Part shown: positions 35,118 through 43,788 of the stretch, one piece after another
Numbering within the stretch: the first letter of the stretch is position 1
Layout of the letters: every line of letters starts with the position of its first letter
Source of the DNA: Planctomycetota bacterium
Lineage (GTDB): Bacteria; Planctomycetota; Phycisphaerae; Phycisphaerales; SM1A02
DNA: 64,000 nt
Assembly (NCBI GenBank): GCA_022568135.1
Contig: JADFFQ010000005.1
Coordinates: forward strand, 1-64,000
Reading direction: 5' to 3'
Translations under genes and position numbers: made by a program
The notes under the pieces: model-generated
What the model was told of the DNA's origin: nothing
Database searches by the model: none
Seen by the model: only the letters and a program-made list of their open reading frames with translations

Positions 35118-35337
35118 CAAGCTGACGAGCGCGCCGAAGCGACCTACCCTTTAGCGAGCATGGTCACGGCAGTTGCTGATCGATTTGTCGTCCAAGACGC
35201 GAGACCGGCATATCTGGCCCGCGCCGCCGGCCTGTGGCGGTTCGATGAGCGTAAACCACTGACCACCGATTGAGCCAACGCCGGGTGCCCCGCGGCAATC
35301 CCGCTATTTCACCCACCACGGCTATGGAGGCAACTTC

Positions 35338-35850
35338 GTGAAGGGCAAGCTCGCCGGATACATCGGAACGACCATCGGCTTCCTTGGCTGGGTCATCGGC
35401 CTGGCGGTGGTGTGCGTGTTGAGCGGTCAGACCTCGATTCTGGCCAGAGTCGTTCCCATCGGTGTGCTGATCAGCCTCGGGTTGGCGTTGACCGTGATCG
35501 TGATGATGGAGTGCGTGCTGCGGGTCTTCGGCCGGGGCGGCGGTTTCTTTCAACTGACGCTGTGGGGTGTCCTCTGCGTTGATGTAGGCATTCTCTGGCT
35601 GCTGATCAACCACTGGCTGGCGCCGATGATCGCCGCCGAGCCACGCCTGGTCGAGACTATGCAACACCTCGGCGGTGTTTACAAGACCACCGACGCTTTC
35701 CCCCTAGCACTCCTCGCCGCCGGGGTGGTGTTGCTGGCGATCGCCGCCGGACGAATGCTGCGCAGCCCGCGATCAGGCGCTGAGTCGCCGCCTGCTGGCC
35801 GGGGCCCGGTGGAGCGCCATGGCTCGAATGCACAAGGAGTCACCAAATGA
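35338..35850 (+). CDS. Small integral membrane protein
   Basis: 170 aa from a GTG with GGAGG 8 nt upstream. Four hydrophobic helices are visible (for example GYIGTTIGFLGWVIGLAVVCVL, VPIGVLISLGLALTVIVMM, LWGVLCVDVGILWLLI and ALLAAGVVLLAIAAG), with a polar Gly/Pro-rich tail. No motif or family is recognised. Its stop overlaps the start of the next gene (ATGA), so the two are coupled. Confidence 0.75.
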   Translation: MKGKLAGYIGTTIGFLGWVIGLAVVCVLSGQTSILARVVPIGVLISLGLALTVIVMMECVLRVFGRGGGFFQLTLWGVLCVDVGILWLLINHWLAPMIAAEPRLVETMQHLGGVYKTTDAFPLALLAAGVVLLAIAAGRMLRSPRSGAESPPAGRGPVERHGSNAQGVTK

Positions 35851-36242
35851 CCGCCAACTGGATCAAACCCTTGTTCATCGTGGCTGCTTTGTACGATGTC
35901 ATTCTCGGCCTTGGTGCTCTCCTTTTCTTCAAGCCGGCGTACAACTGGCTCGACATCACGCTGCCCAACCACGATGGATATGTGCAATGGGGGGCAGCGG
36001 TCGTGGTGGTCTTCGGCATCGGCTTCTGGCTTGTCGCCCAGGCCCCGGCTCGCAATCGCGACATCATCAAGATGGGCGTCCTGTTCAAACTGGCCTACGC
36101 GACGACGGTGCTCGGCCACTTCTTCTTCGGGTCGATCCCGATGGTGTGGGTGCCGTTCGCCTGGCTCGACCTGGTCTTCCTCGTGTTGTTCATCGCCGCC
36201 CTGCGCAGCTTGCCCGCGTCACCATCAGCCCAACCCGCTTGA
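35847..36242 (+). CDS. Four-helix small membrane protein
   Basis: 131 aa overlapping the previous gene by 4 bp. Four transmembrane segments: WIKPLFIVAALYDVILGLGALLFF, YVQWGAAVVVVFGIGFWLVAQ, MGVLFKLAYATTVLGHFFFG and FAWLDLVFLVLFIAALRSL. No known family recognised; it looks like small uncharacterised planctomycete membrane proteins. Function unknown. Confidence 0.75.
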   Translation: MTANWIKPLFIVAALYDVILGLGALLFFKPAYNWLDITLPNHDGYVQWGAAVVVVFGIGFWLVAQAPARNRDIIKMGVLFKLAYATTVLGHFFFGSIPMVWVPFAWLDLVFLVLFIAALRSLPASPSAQPA

Positions 36243-36309
36243 CACCACCGCACAGAACTCGATCTGCCAGGTCCACAACAGCAGATCAATTGCGTCCAAT
36301 CCACGCGGC

Positions 36310-37428
36310 TCAGCCGAACAGCCCGTCGAGGAGTTCGGCGGTGCCTTTGCCAAGCGTCGCTACGGTCTCGTAGATCGGGCGTGTGCCGGCGATATCTTTG
36401 AGCTGGCGGACGAGCTTGCGCCCCTGGGGGAAGTCGGCTTTGTTGACGATGAACAGGTCGGCGATCTCCAGGATGCCCGCTTTGTCCATCTGGATCGCAT
36501 CACCCATGCCGGGCACCATCACTACGGCGGTGCGATCGACGTGCTCGCGAATGGCCACATCGTTCTGCCCGGCCCCGACCGTCTCGATGATGAGCTTGTC
36601 GAACCCTGCCCCACCGATCAGTTCAATGATCCCTGGCAGCGTGGAGTAGTCTTCGTTGGTGATGGCGAGGCTGCGGTAGAACACGTTCTCGTCCACGGCG
36701 TTGAAATCGACGCGCAGCCGATCACCGAGCAGCGCGCCGTGGGTGATGGGGCTCATGGGATCGAAAGCGACCACGGCCATCTTCTCGCCGCGTCGTACGG
36801 ACTCCGCAGCCATCGCTGCCACGAGCGTGGACTTGCCCGCCCCGGGCGAGCCGGTCAGCCCCACGACATCACCCGGGCGCTCCAGGGGCGCATCCGCCGG
36901 CTCACAACCGCCATGCACCCGGCTGATCCGTCGTGATAACTGAGCAACGGCATGATCGGATTCCAGCGGGCCGTAGGCACGAGTGACCTCGCGGACACCG
37001 TCGATGATCTCGTGCATGCTCGTGCCGGTGTGGAAGATCCGGTGTACACCGGCGTCGAGCATCGGCTGGACATCTTCGGCTGGGATGATCCCGCCGACGT
37101 TGATGACCATGTCAGGCCGGCCGACCTTGCCGCACTCATCAATCAGCCTCGGCACTAGCACGAGGTGTGAGTTACTCATCATGGAGCAGGCGATCAGATC
37201 GGCATCTTCGTCGCGAGCGGCGATGGCGAGGCTGCGCGGCGTCTGCCAGAGCCCCGAGTAGATCACGTGGATGCCGCTATCGCGCATGGCCCGGGCGATG
37301 AGCTTCACGCCGCGATCGTGGCCGTCGAGCCCGATCTTCCCCAAGAGCACCCGCGGCCGGTGCGCCAGGTCGCCGACGCGATCGAGCTTCTCAATGGGCG
37401 TGGTGGGTTCAGTAGTCGGCGTGGGCAT
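36310..37428 (-). CDS. Cobalamin-binding domain fused to MeaB/ArgK GTPase, no mutase domain
   Basis: 372 aa from the ATG at 37428. Residues about 25-145 form a methylmalonyl-CoA mutase-type B12-binding domain (LLGKIGLDGHDRGVKLIARAM, with the lower-ligand His in DGHD, and INVGGIIP). Residues about 165-372 form a MeaB-type G-protein: Walker A GSPGAGKST, then AFDPMSP, ETVGAGQND, and NKAD for guanine. Isobutyryl-CoA mutase IcmF has the same two domains in this order but followed by the substrate-binding mutase domain, which is missing here. It would chaperone or complete a mutase encoded elsewhere. Confidence 0.88.
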   Translation of the reverse strand: MPTPTTEPTTPIEKLDRVGDLAHRPRVLLGKIGLDGHDRGVKLIARAMRDSGIHVIYSGLWQTPRSLAIAARDEDADLIACSMMSNSHLVLVPRLIDECGKVGRPDMVINVGGIIPAEDVQPMLDAGVHRIFHTGTSMHEIIDGVREVTRAYGPLESDHAVAQLSRRISRVHGGCEPADAPLERPGDVVGLTGSPGAGKSTLVAAMAAESVRRGEKMAVVAFDPMSPITHGALLGDRLRVDFNAVDENVFYRSLAITNEDYSTLPGIIELIGGAGFDKLIIETVGAGQNDVAIREHVDRTAVVMVPGMGDAIQMDKAGILEIADLFIVNKADFPQGRKLVRQLKDIAGTRPIYETVATLGKGTAELLDGLFG

Positions 37429-37536
37429 GGCGAACGAGCCTGACCTCGTGCGAGCTTGGGATGATAGCGGTCTCTGCGCGCACGACGAAAACATTCGCCG
37501 TTGGGCGCGACCCATTGGGAAACCGTTTCGAGCGGG

Positions 37537-38028
37537 TCAGATTGCTCTGGGGGCGAACCGTCGGGTGAGCTGCCGGCCGGCCTCGGCCGCCCGGGCGGGG
37601 AGGTCCGGATTCGGCCCGTAGACCAGCAGGCCGATGGCCTCAACCAGCGCTTCGTAGATCGCCTCGAACATGCTCTGTAGCGTATCGGGCGCCTCCGCCG
37701 GGTCGGGCAGGCTCCAATGCGCCCGGCGCGGCTCGCCGGGAAACTCCGGACATGACGCCTGGCCAGCGACATCGCAGAGCGTGATCACCAGATCGAACGA
37801 TTGATCCTTGAACTCATCCCAGCTCTTTGACCGCAGCCCATCGATGCTGACGCCATACTTTTCGAGCGTCTTGAGCGTCAAGGGGTGGGGCCGGTCCTTC
37901 GGCTGCGAGCCGGCTGAGCTGGCCTGGAGCTTCTGGGCGAACTGGTGGTTGGAGATCGCCTCGGCCATCAGGCTGCGGGCGATGTTGCCCGTGCAGAGAA
38001 ACAGGATGTTCAGCTTATCGGTCGTCAT
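37537..38028 (-). CDS. ArsC-like arsenate reductase / low-molecular-weight protein tyrosine phosphatase
   Basis: 163 aa. The P-loop CTGNIARS at residues about 12-19 and GSQPKDRPHPLTLKTLEKYG, VITLCDVAGQASCPEFPG and HWSLPDP match thioredoxin-coupled ArsC enzymes. The position after Asn is Ile rather than the usual Ser. No arsR, arsB or acr3 gene is nearby. It may reduce arsenate or dephosphorylate proteins; the CPEFPG segment favours ArsC. Confidence 0.85.
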   Translation of the reverse strand: MTTDKLNILFLCTGNIARSLMAEAISNHQFAQKLQASSAGSQPKDRPHPLTLKTLEKYGVSIDGLRSKSWDEFKDQSFDLVITLCDVAGQASCPEFPGEPRRAHWSLPDPAEAPDTLQSMFEAIYEALVEAIGLLVYGPNPDLPARAAEAGRQLTRRFAPRAI

Positions 38029-38192
38029 GGGGCACCTCCGCTGATCAACGAAGAGTAAGTCGATGGCAAACGGTCAGTGACCGTGCCACATTGTTACACC
38101 ATCGTCAACATCTGCCAACCGTAGCCGACGCTGGGCACATTTCGAATCGGGCCGGCAACCAAATGAATGCCCGGTCGAGGCAGCGGTAACGA

Positions 38193-38198
38193 TATACT
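38193..38198 (+). promoter_or_regulatory. Candidate -10 box just before argS (possible leaderless mRNA)
   Basis: TATACT ends 8 nt before the GTG start of argS, which would place transcription at or next to the start codon. No convincing -35 is visible. Confidence 0.3.
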
Positions 38199-38206
38199 CA
38201 CCGTTC

Positions 38207-39997
38207 GTGAACACGACGCAGACACAGAACTCGCCCCGGGCAGATCCGACCACGATTCTCGACACGGCCCTTCGCCGGGCAATCACAACGACGCTCGGCG
38301 ATGACTACCGGGATACGGACCCCCTGATCCGACCGAGCCAGCGGCCCCAGCTCGGCGACTTTCAAGCGAACGCGGCGATGAGTCTGGCCAAGCGGCTCGG
38401 TAGAGACCCCAGGAAGCTCGCACAGCAGATTGCGAAGGCGGCAACAAACGAGCTGTCGGCGATCGCCGAGCCCCCGGAAGTGGCGGGGCCTGGGTTCATC
38501 AACATCCGCCTCAAACCAAAGGCCCTAGCCGAGATGCTTACGGCCGTGGATACCGCCGCGCTGGGCATCACGCCCGATCCGGACACCCGCCCGATCGCGA
38601 TCGATCTCTGCGGGGTCAACATCGCCAAGCAGATGCACGTGGGTCATCTCCGCTCCACCATCATCGGCGACGCGTTAGCGCGAATCCTGGAGCGGCGTGG
38701 CCGAGAAGTCCATCGAGAGAATCATCTGGGCGACTGGGGCCTGACCATCGCCATGGTGCTTCGTGAGCTTCGCGCCTCCGAGGCTGATCTTGATGCGCTG
38801 GTGCTCGACGATCTCGACGCAGCCTACCGTCGCGCGCAGCACCAATGCGCCCGGGACACGAATGCCGATGCCGCAGCCAAAGAAGTGCTCGTCGCGCTCC
38901 AGCAGGGCGATGCAGATGTCCGCCGGGACTGGCAGAAGATCATTGACGTCACCATGCGTGCGGTGTACGAGAGCTTCGATCTGCTAGGCGTGAAGCTCGG
39001 TCCCCAGAACAACCGGCCGGAGTCGTCGTATCGCGACCAGCTTCCGGAGGTGGTGGACGCCTTTATCCAGGCAGGAATCGCACAGGAAGATCAGGGGGCC
39101 CTCATCATTCGTTTCGACGATCGCGATCGGCCGCTCATTATTCGCAAATCCGACGGCGGCTACCTCTATTCGACCACCGATCTGGCTGCGGTGCGCTACC
39201 GCGTGCAGCAGTTGGAGGCAAGCCGAGTGATCTATGTGGTGGATGCCAGGCAGCGTGATCATTTCCGTGACGTGTTCGACGCCGTCCGAAGGATCGGATG
39301 GGACCTCCTCGCGGACGGGACCCGCGCCCAGCTCGTGCACGTCCCGTTCGGAGCCGTGTTGGGAACGGACCGCACCCCACTCAAGACGCGCAGCGGCGAG
39401 AATGTTCCGCTCACGACATTGCTCAAGAAAGCGATCGATCGGGGAACGCTGGAGGTGAAGAAGCGCGCCGCGGACCCGGCCGCCCCAACCCACGGCCTGG
39501 ACCCCCGGCAGCTGGCCCAGATCGGCCGGGCGGTCGGGATCGGCGCGGTCAAGTACGCCGACCTTTCCAGCGATCTTGTGCGCGATTACGTGTTCAACCT
39601 CGACCGAATGATCGCCTTCGAGGGGAACACCGGCCCGTACCTTCAGTACGCCCACGCGCGGGTGTGCTCGATCTTCGCCAAGGCGAACGTGGATCCCCAA
39701 GAGGTCGGTGACGCGGGCTTCGTGCTGAAGGACGGCTCAGAAAGACAACTGGCCCTTCTCTTGCTGCGTTACGCGGGCGTGGTCGCCGACACGGCCAGGA
39801 CGCTGGAGCCCCATCGCCTGTGCACATTCCTTTACGACCTGGCCAACGCCTACAGTTCGTTTTACGAGAGGTGTCCCGTGCTCAAGGCCCAAAGCGATCC
39901 GCTTCGACGTTCCCGCCTGCGGCTGTGTGGCCTGGTCCGCCGGGTACTTGCCGACGGCCTGGACCTGCTGGGGATCGAAGCGCCGCAACGGATGTAG
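38207..39997 (+). CDS. argS: Arginine-tRNA ligase
   Basis: 596 aa from a GTG start; no Shine-Dalgarno is evident. The class I HIGH motif is HVGHLRSTIIGDALARIL (residues about 145-162), followed by ENHLGDWG. The arginyl-specific N-terminal additional domain (QLGDFQANAAMSLAKRLG) and the DALR-type anticodon-binding end (LEPHRLCTFLYDLANAYSSFYERCPVL) are complete. KMSK is replaced as usual in this enzyme (TRSGENVPL). It charges tRNA-Arg in the cytosol. Confidence 0.96.
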   Translation: MNTTQTQNSPRADPTTILDTALRRAITTTLGDDYRDTDPLIRPSQRPQLGDFQANAAMSLAKRLGRDPRKLAQQIAKAATNELSAIAEPPEVAGPGFINIRLKPKALAEMLTAVDTAALGITPDPDTRPIAIDLCGVNIAKQMHVGHLRSTIIGDALARILERRGREVHRENHLGDWGLTIAMVLRELRASEADLDALVLDDLDAAYRRAQHQCARDTNADAAAKEVLVALQQGDADVRRDWQKIIDVTMRAVYESFDLLGVKLGPQNNRPESSYRDQLPEVVDAFIQAGIAQEDQGALIIRFDDRDRPLIIRKSDGGYLYSTTDLAAVRYRVQQLEASRVIYVVDARQRDHFRDVFDAVRRIGWDLLADGTRAQLVHVPFGAVLGTDRTPLKTRSGENVPLTTLLKKAIDRGTLEVKKRAADPAAPTHGLDPRQLAQIGRAVGIGAVKYADLSSDLVRDYVFNLDRMIAFEGNTGPYLQYAHARVCSIFAKANVDPQEVGDAGFVLKDGSERQLALLLLRYAGVVADTARTLEPHRLCTFLYDLANAYSSFYERCPVLKAQSDPLRRSRLRLCGLVRRVLADGLDLLGIEAPQRM

Positions 39998-40044
39998 CGT
40001 AACGATCGTGTAGCTCGCGGGTTCGGGCGCAGCGTGTGCCGGGG

Positions 40045-41928
40045 ATGATGGAGATTGCAAACGCAATGGCCGGTCGAAGAAAGCGAGCGAAGAAGAAGTC
40101 ACCGATCCGGCCTCGATCGGCAGCGCCGGGACATGGCGCCGCGGCAACAGTCCAGCCGCATCCGTCGTCGGGCCTGGTCCTGGCGGGGATGGTTCCGCTC
40201 ATCTTCGCGATCGGTGCATCGCTCATGCTCGTGCTCGAGCACGTCGGCGGCCTGAGCCTTCCTGGCTGCGGGCCCGGCAGCGCCTGTGCCGAGTTGACCC
40301 GAGGTGTGTGGGGCAAGGTTCCCCTGGTGAACTGGCCGGTCTCCTTTGTCGGCCTGGCGTACTTCATCGGCTTGCTGGTCGCATGGATCCAAGCCGGTCG
40401 AGGCTCCGGCGTCTCGACGGCGCTGCGTTACGCGGCGCGACTCGGCGGTGCGTTCTCGGTGATGTTCGTCGTGGTGATGATCCTCAACCGGCATCTGTGC
40501 TGGTACTGTCTCGCGGCACACCTGGGAAACTTCGCCTTCCTGGTTCTGATGGAACGCTGCCCCAAAGTGCCGGCGGCGGCGTGGCGGCCGCTGCTGTGGG
40601 GCGGTCTCGCATTCCTTGTTGTCTCCGCGGGGCAAGAAGGGACCCGGCGGTCGTTCAAACACCTTGCTGTGGAAGATGCGGAACGACGGCTGGCCAAATC
40701 AACGGGACAAATCATTGAATTGGGCGGCGACACGGTCGTGGGACGCTTCATCGGGCGCTATCGCATCGGCCCCGAAGCGGCGCCGATTCGGCTGATGATC
40801 ATCTCGGACTACCAATGCCCGGACTGCAAGCGCATTGAGGCGCAGGCGAACGCAATTCTTGCTCAGCGCGACGACATCTCGCTGTCCGCGAAGCACTTCC
40901 CGATGTGCACCGACTGCAATCGCAACGCCTCCAAGACCCTGCACCCCAACGCGTGCTGGGCGGCGCGAGCAGCCGAGACCGCGGGCATCCTCCGCGGCAA
41001 CGACGGCTTCTGGCAAATGCACCGATGGCTGTTCGATCGTGGCGGGGCGTTCACCGATGCCGAGCTGCATCAAGGTCTGCGCGAGCTTGGCTACGATCCG
41101 CAGCAGCTTCAGCAGTTCTTAGGCATCATGCAGAGCCGGCAACCACTGGACCTCATCGCGGCGGATACCGACGAAGCGTCGGCGCTCGGTCTGCACTACA
41201 CGCCGATGGTTTTCATCAACGGCGTGGAGTTGAAGGGCTGGAACGCGCCCAACGCACTGGCCCGAGCGGTGGCGGCGCTGGCGGCCACCAATCCGCCCCG
41301 GCAGACCGCGGCCCACGACCGCCCGCCGCCAGCAGCCGAGAAATACGTCGCCGATTGGCGGGAGCAGCCAGCACGAAGAATCCCGGCCGATTCACGGGCG
41401 TGGACGATCGGTCCGGTCAACGCCAAGGTGGACGTCGTGGTGTGGGGCGATTATCAGGAGCCGTTCACCGCGGAGGCCGACGCAATACTGCGACGCATCG
41501 CTGCCTCCAGATCGAACACGCGGTACGCATTCCGTCACTATCCGTTCAACAAGGAATGTAACCCGTCGACACGTTCGACGCGTCATCCGCTGGCTTGCCG
41601 GGCCGCGCAGGCGGCCGAGGCGGCGGGAACGCTAGGCGGCGCCGACGCCTACTGGGCGATGCACGATTGGCTGATGAGCAACCAGCAGCGGTTCAGCGAC
41701 GCGACGCTTCGCGGGGCCGCCGCCGACATGGGACTCGACACCGAATCCTTGTTTGCCGAGATGGAGTCGACCGAGGTAGGTGAGGCCATCGCCGAAGACG
41801 CCCGAGCGGGCAAAGGGTTGGGCCTGGGCAGCATCCCAATGATCTTCATCAACAACAAGTTTGTGCCGAGGTGGCGCTTCCAAGAGCACCGCACGCTCCA
41901 GCGCATGATCGAGGAGGCGTCCCAATGA
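40045..41928 (+). CDS. VKOR fused to two DsbA-like domains (first copy)
   Basis: About 627 aa from the ATG at 40045 (alternatives GTG 40036, ATG 40066). A cytosolic basic N-terminus leads into a five-helix VKOR domain with loop cysteines in PGCGPGSACAEL and active site CWYC (nt about 40498-40509). A DsbA-like domain follows with CPDC (40816-40827), a further CTDCN motif, and cis-Pro region HYTPMVFINGVELKGW. A second DsbA-like domain reads GDYQEPFTAEAD where CxxC should be, but keeps KECNP and LACRAAQAAEAAG. It probably reoxidises periplasmic thiol oxidants with quinone and oxidises exported proteins. A near-copy overlaps its stop. Confidence 0.88.
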   Translation: MMEIANAMAGRRKRAKKKSPIRPRSAAPGHGAAATVQPHPSSGLVLAGMVPLIFAIGASLMLVLEHVGGLSLPGCGPGSACAELTRGVWGKVPLVNWPVSFVGLAYFIGLLVAWIQAGRGSGVSTALRYAARLGGAFSVMFVVVMILNRHLCWYCLAAHLGNFAFLVLMERCPKVPAAAWRPLLWGGLAFLVVSAGQEGTRRSFKHLAVEDAERRLAKSTGQIIELGGDTVVGRFIGRYRIGPEAAPIRLMIISDYQCPDCKRIEAQANAILAQRDDISLSAKHFPMCTDCNRNASKTLHPNACWAARAAETAGILRGNDGFWQMHRWLFDRGGAFTDAELHQGLRELGYDPQQLQQFLGIMQSRQPLDLIAADTDEASALGLHYTPMVFINGVELKGWNAPNALARAVAALAATNPPRQTAAHDRPPPAAEKYVADWREQPARRIPADSRAWTIGPVNAKVDVVVWGDYQEPFTAEADAILRRIAASRSNTRYAFRHYPFNKECNPSTRSTRHPLACRAAQAAEAAGTLGGADAYWAMHDWLMSNQQRFSDATLRGAAADMGLDTESLFAEMESTEVGEAIAEDARAGKGLGLGSIPMIFINNKFVPRWRFQEHRTLQRMIEEASQ

Positions 41929-43745
41929 CGCCGCCTCCGGTCACCGCGGCACCGGGTGCGCCGCTGCCACGGGGGTTCTTCGCGACCGGCATCGTCCTGC
42001 TCGCTGCGGCGGTGGTTGCGTCGTTGGCGCTCGTGCAGCAGCATCTCGGCGGCTTGGAAATCCCCGGCTGCGGGCCCGGCAGTCCGTGCGCCAAGGCGGC
42101 GGCGAGTGTCTGGGGCAGGGTTCCGTGGGTGGATTGGCCGGTGTCATTTGTCGGCCTGGCTTACTTCCTGGCATTGCTCGTGGCGTGGCTCACTTCCCGG
42201 CAAGGCATCCCGAACGGACTTCGTCAACTCGTGCGGCTGGGCGCGGTGTTCTCGGTGGGCTTCGTCGTGGTGATGTTCGCAGGAGATTACCTCTGCCCCT
42301 ATTGCCTTGGGGCCCATGCGGCCAATCTGGTGTTCCTGCTGATGGTCGAGATGGCCGGCCGGCCGGCGGCGCCGTCACTGCGCCCGCTGGTGACGGGGGC
42401 GGTGGTGTTCCTGCTCGCCACGGCGGCCCTGGCCGTTGCCGAGGTGACACAGAAGCAGCGCGTCCTAGAGAAAGAAGAAGGCGAGCTTGCGAGGTCCACC
42501 GAGCAGATGATCCAGCAGCGATCGCAAGGCGAAGGCGCATCGACGCAACCGCATCGGGAAGGTCCCGGCTTCACCGGCCGGTACCGGCTGGGGCCCGAGG
42601 CGGCGCCGATCCGTATGGTCATCTTCTCCGACTACCAATGCGAGGATTGCGCTCCCATTGAAAAGGACATCTTCGCGTTCTTCGTCGAACGCGATGACAT
42701 GTCGATCTCCATCAAACATTATCCCATGTGCACCGACTGTAACAAATACATCGGAGTCAACCTGCACCCCAACGCCTGCTGGGCCGCCCGGGCGGCGGAG
42801 ACCGCGGGCATCCTGCGCGGCAACGATGGCTTCTGGCAGATGCACGAGTGGATCTTCGAGCACGAGGGATTCTTCAGCAACCAGCAGATGCGGGACTTCC
42901 TCATCGAACAGGGCTACGACTTCGACCAATGGACGCGCGTGATGGCAAGCGAGGAAACTCTCCGCCTGGTCCAGCAGGACATCGACGAAGGCTTTGATCT
43001 CGGCATCCAACACACGCCGATGATCTTCATCAACGGCGTGGAGCTGCAAGGCTGGCGCGTGCAGGGCGGCGTGCAGCGGGCGGTCGAGGCTCTGGCCGCG
43101 ACAAGTCCGCCCGCGCTGACGGCCGCGGCGGACACGCCGAGAACCGCTGCCGACGCTGCCGTAGAAACGTGGAAATCTCGCCCGCCAGCGACCCTGCCCA
43201 CCGATGCGCAGTCATGGCCCTTGGGGACCCAAGATCCCGCCGTCCATATCATGCTGTGGGGCGATTATCAGGAGCCGCGCACCGTCCAAGCCGACGCAAT
43301 CATCCGCAATTTCATGGCCGGACGATCGGATGTTCGCTACCACTTCCGGCACTTCCCGATCGACGAGGCCTGTAATCCCGTCGTGAGCACCACCCAGAAT
43401 CCCTTCGCCTGCCTGGCCGCCAAGGCGGCGGAAGCGGCGGGCATCCTCGGCGGCGTCGAAGGCTATTGGAAGATGCATGCCTGGCTGATGGAGAACCAGC
43501 CCGGGTTCAACGAGCAGAAGCTCGACGAGGCCATCGCCCAGCTCGGCTTTGACCCGCCGGCGTTCCACGAGGCGATGGCCAGCCCCCGCACCGCCGAGGC
43601 GATTGCGGCCGACGCCACGATCGCCCAGAGCAGCGGTCTTCGCGCCGTGCCCGCGATCTTCGTCAACGACCGGTTCGTCGAGCGCTGGCACTTTGCCAAG
43701 ACCGAGGCGCTGAGCGGTATTCTGCAAGCCGCGAGCGCGGAATGA
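41925..43745 (+). CDS. VKOR fused to two DsbA-like domains (second copy)
   Basis: 606 aa from an ATG overlapping the previous stop (ATGA), with GAGGAGG upstream. Same layout as the preceding gene: VKOR with loop cysteines in PGCGPGSPCAKA and active site CPYC, first DsbA-like domain with CEDC plus CTDCN, second domain with EPRT in place of CxxC (GDYQEPRTVQAD) but retaining EACNP and FACLAAKAAEAAG. It is clearly a tandem duplicate diverged in the linker. The shared loss of the second domain's active site predates the duplication and suggests a structural or substrate-binding role. Confidence 0.88.
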   Translation: MTPPPVTAAPGAPLPRGFFATGIVLLAAAVVASLALVQQHLGGLEIPGCGPGSPCAKAAASVWGRVPWVDWPVSFVGLAYFLALLVAWLTSRQGIPNGLRQLVRLGAVFSVGFVVVMFAGDYLCPYCLGAHAANLVFLLMVEMAGRPAAPSLRPLVTGAVVFLLATAALAVAEVTQKQRVLEKEEGELARSTEQMIQQRSQGEGASTQPHREGPGFTGRYRLGPEAAPIRMVIFSDYQCEDCAPIEKDIFAFFVERDDMSISIKHYPMCTDCNKYIGVNLHPNACWAARAAETAGILRGNDGFWQMHEWIFEHEGFFSNQQMRDFLIEQGYDFDQWTRVMASEETLRLVQQDIDEGFDLGIQHTPMIFINGVELQGWRVQGGVQRAVEALAATSPPALTAAADTPRTAADAAVETWKSRPPATLPTDAQSWPLGTQDPAVHIMLWGDYQEPRTVQADAIIRNFMAGRSDVRYHFRHFPIDEACNPVVSTTQNPFACLAAKAAEAAGILGGVEGYWKMHAWLMENQPGFNEQKLDEAIAQLGFDPPAFHEAMASPRTAEAIAADATIAQSSGLRAVPAIFVNDRFVERWHFAKTEALSGILQAASAE

Positions 43746-43788
43746 TGCGCCTCTCGCCCGCCAAGCCGCTCTCACCGTCTCAACGCGG

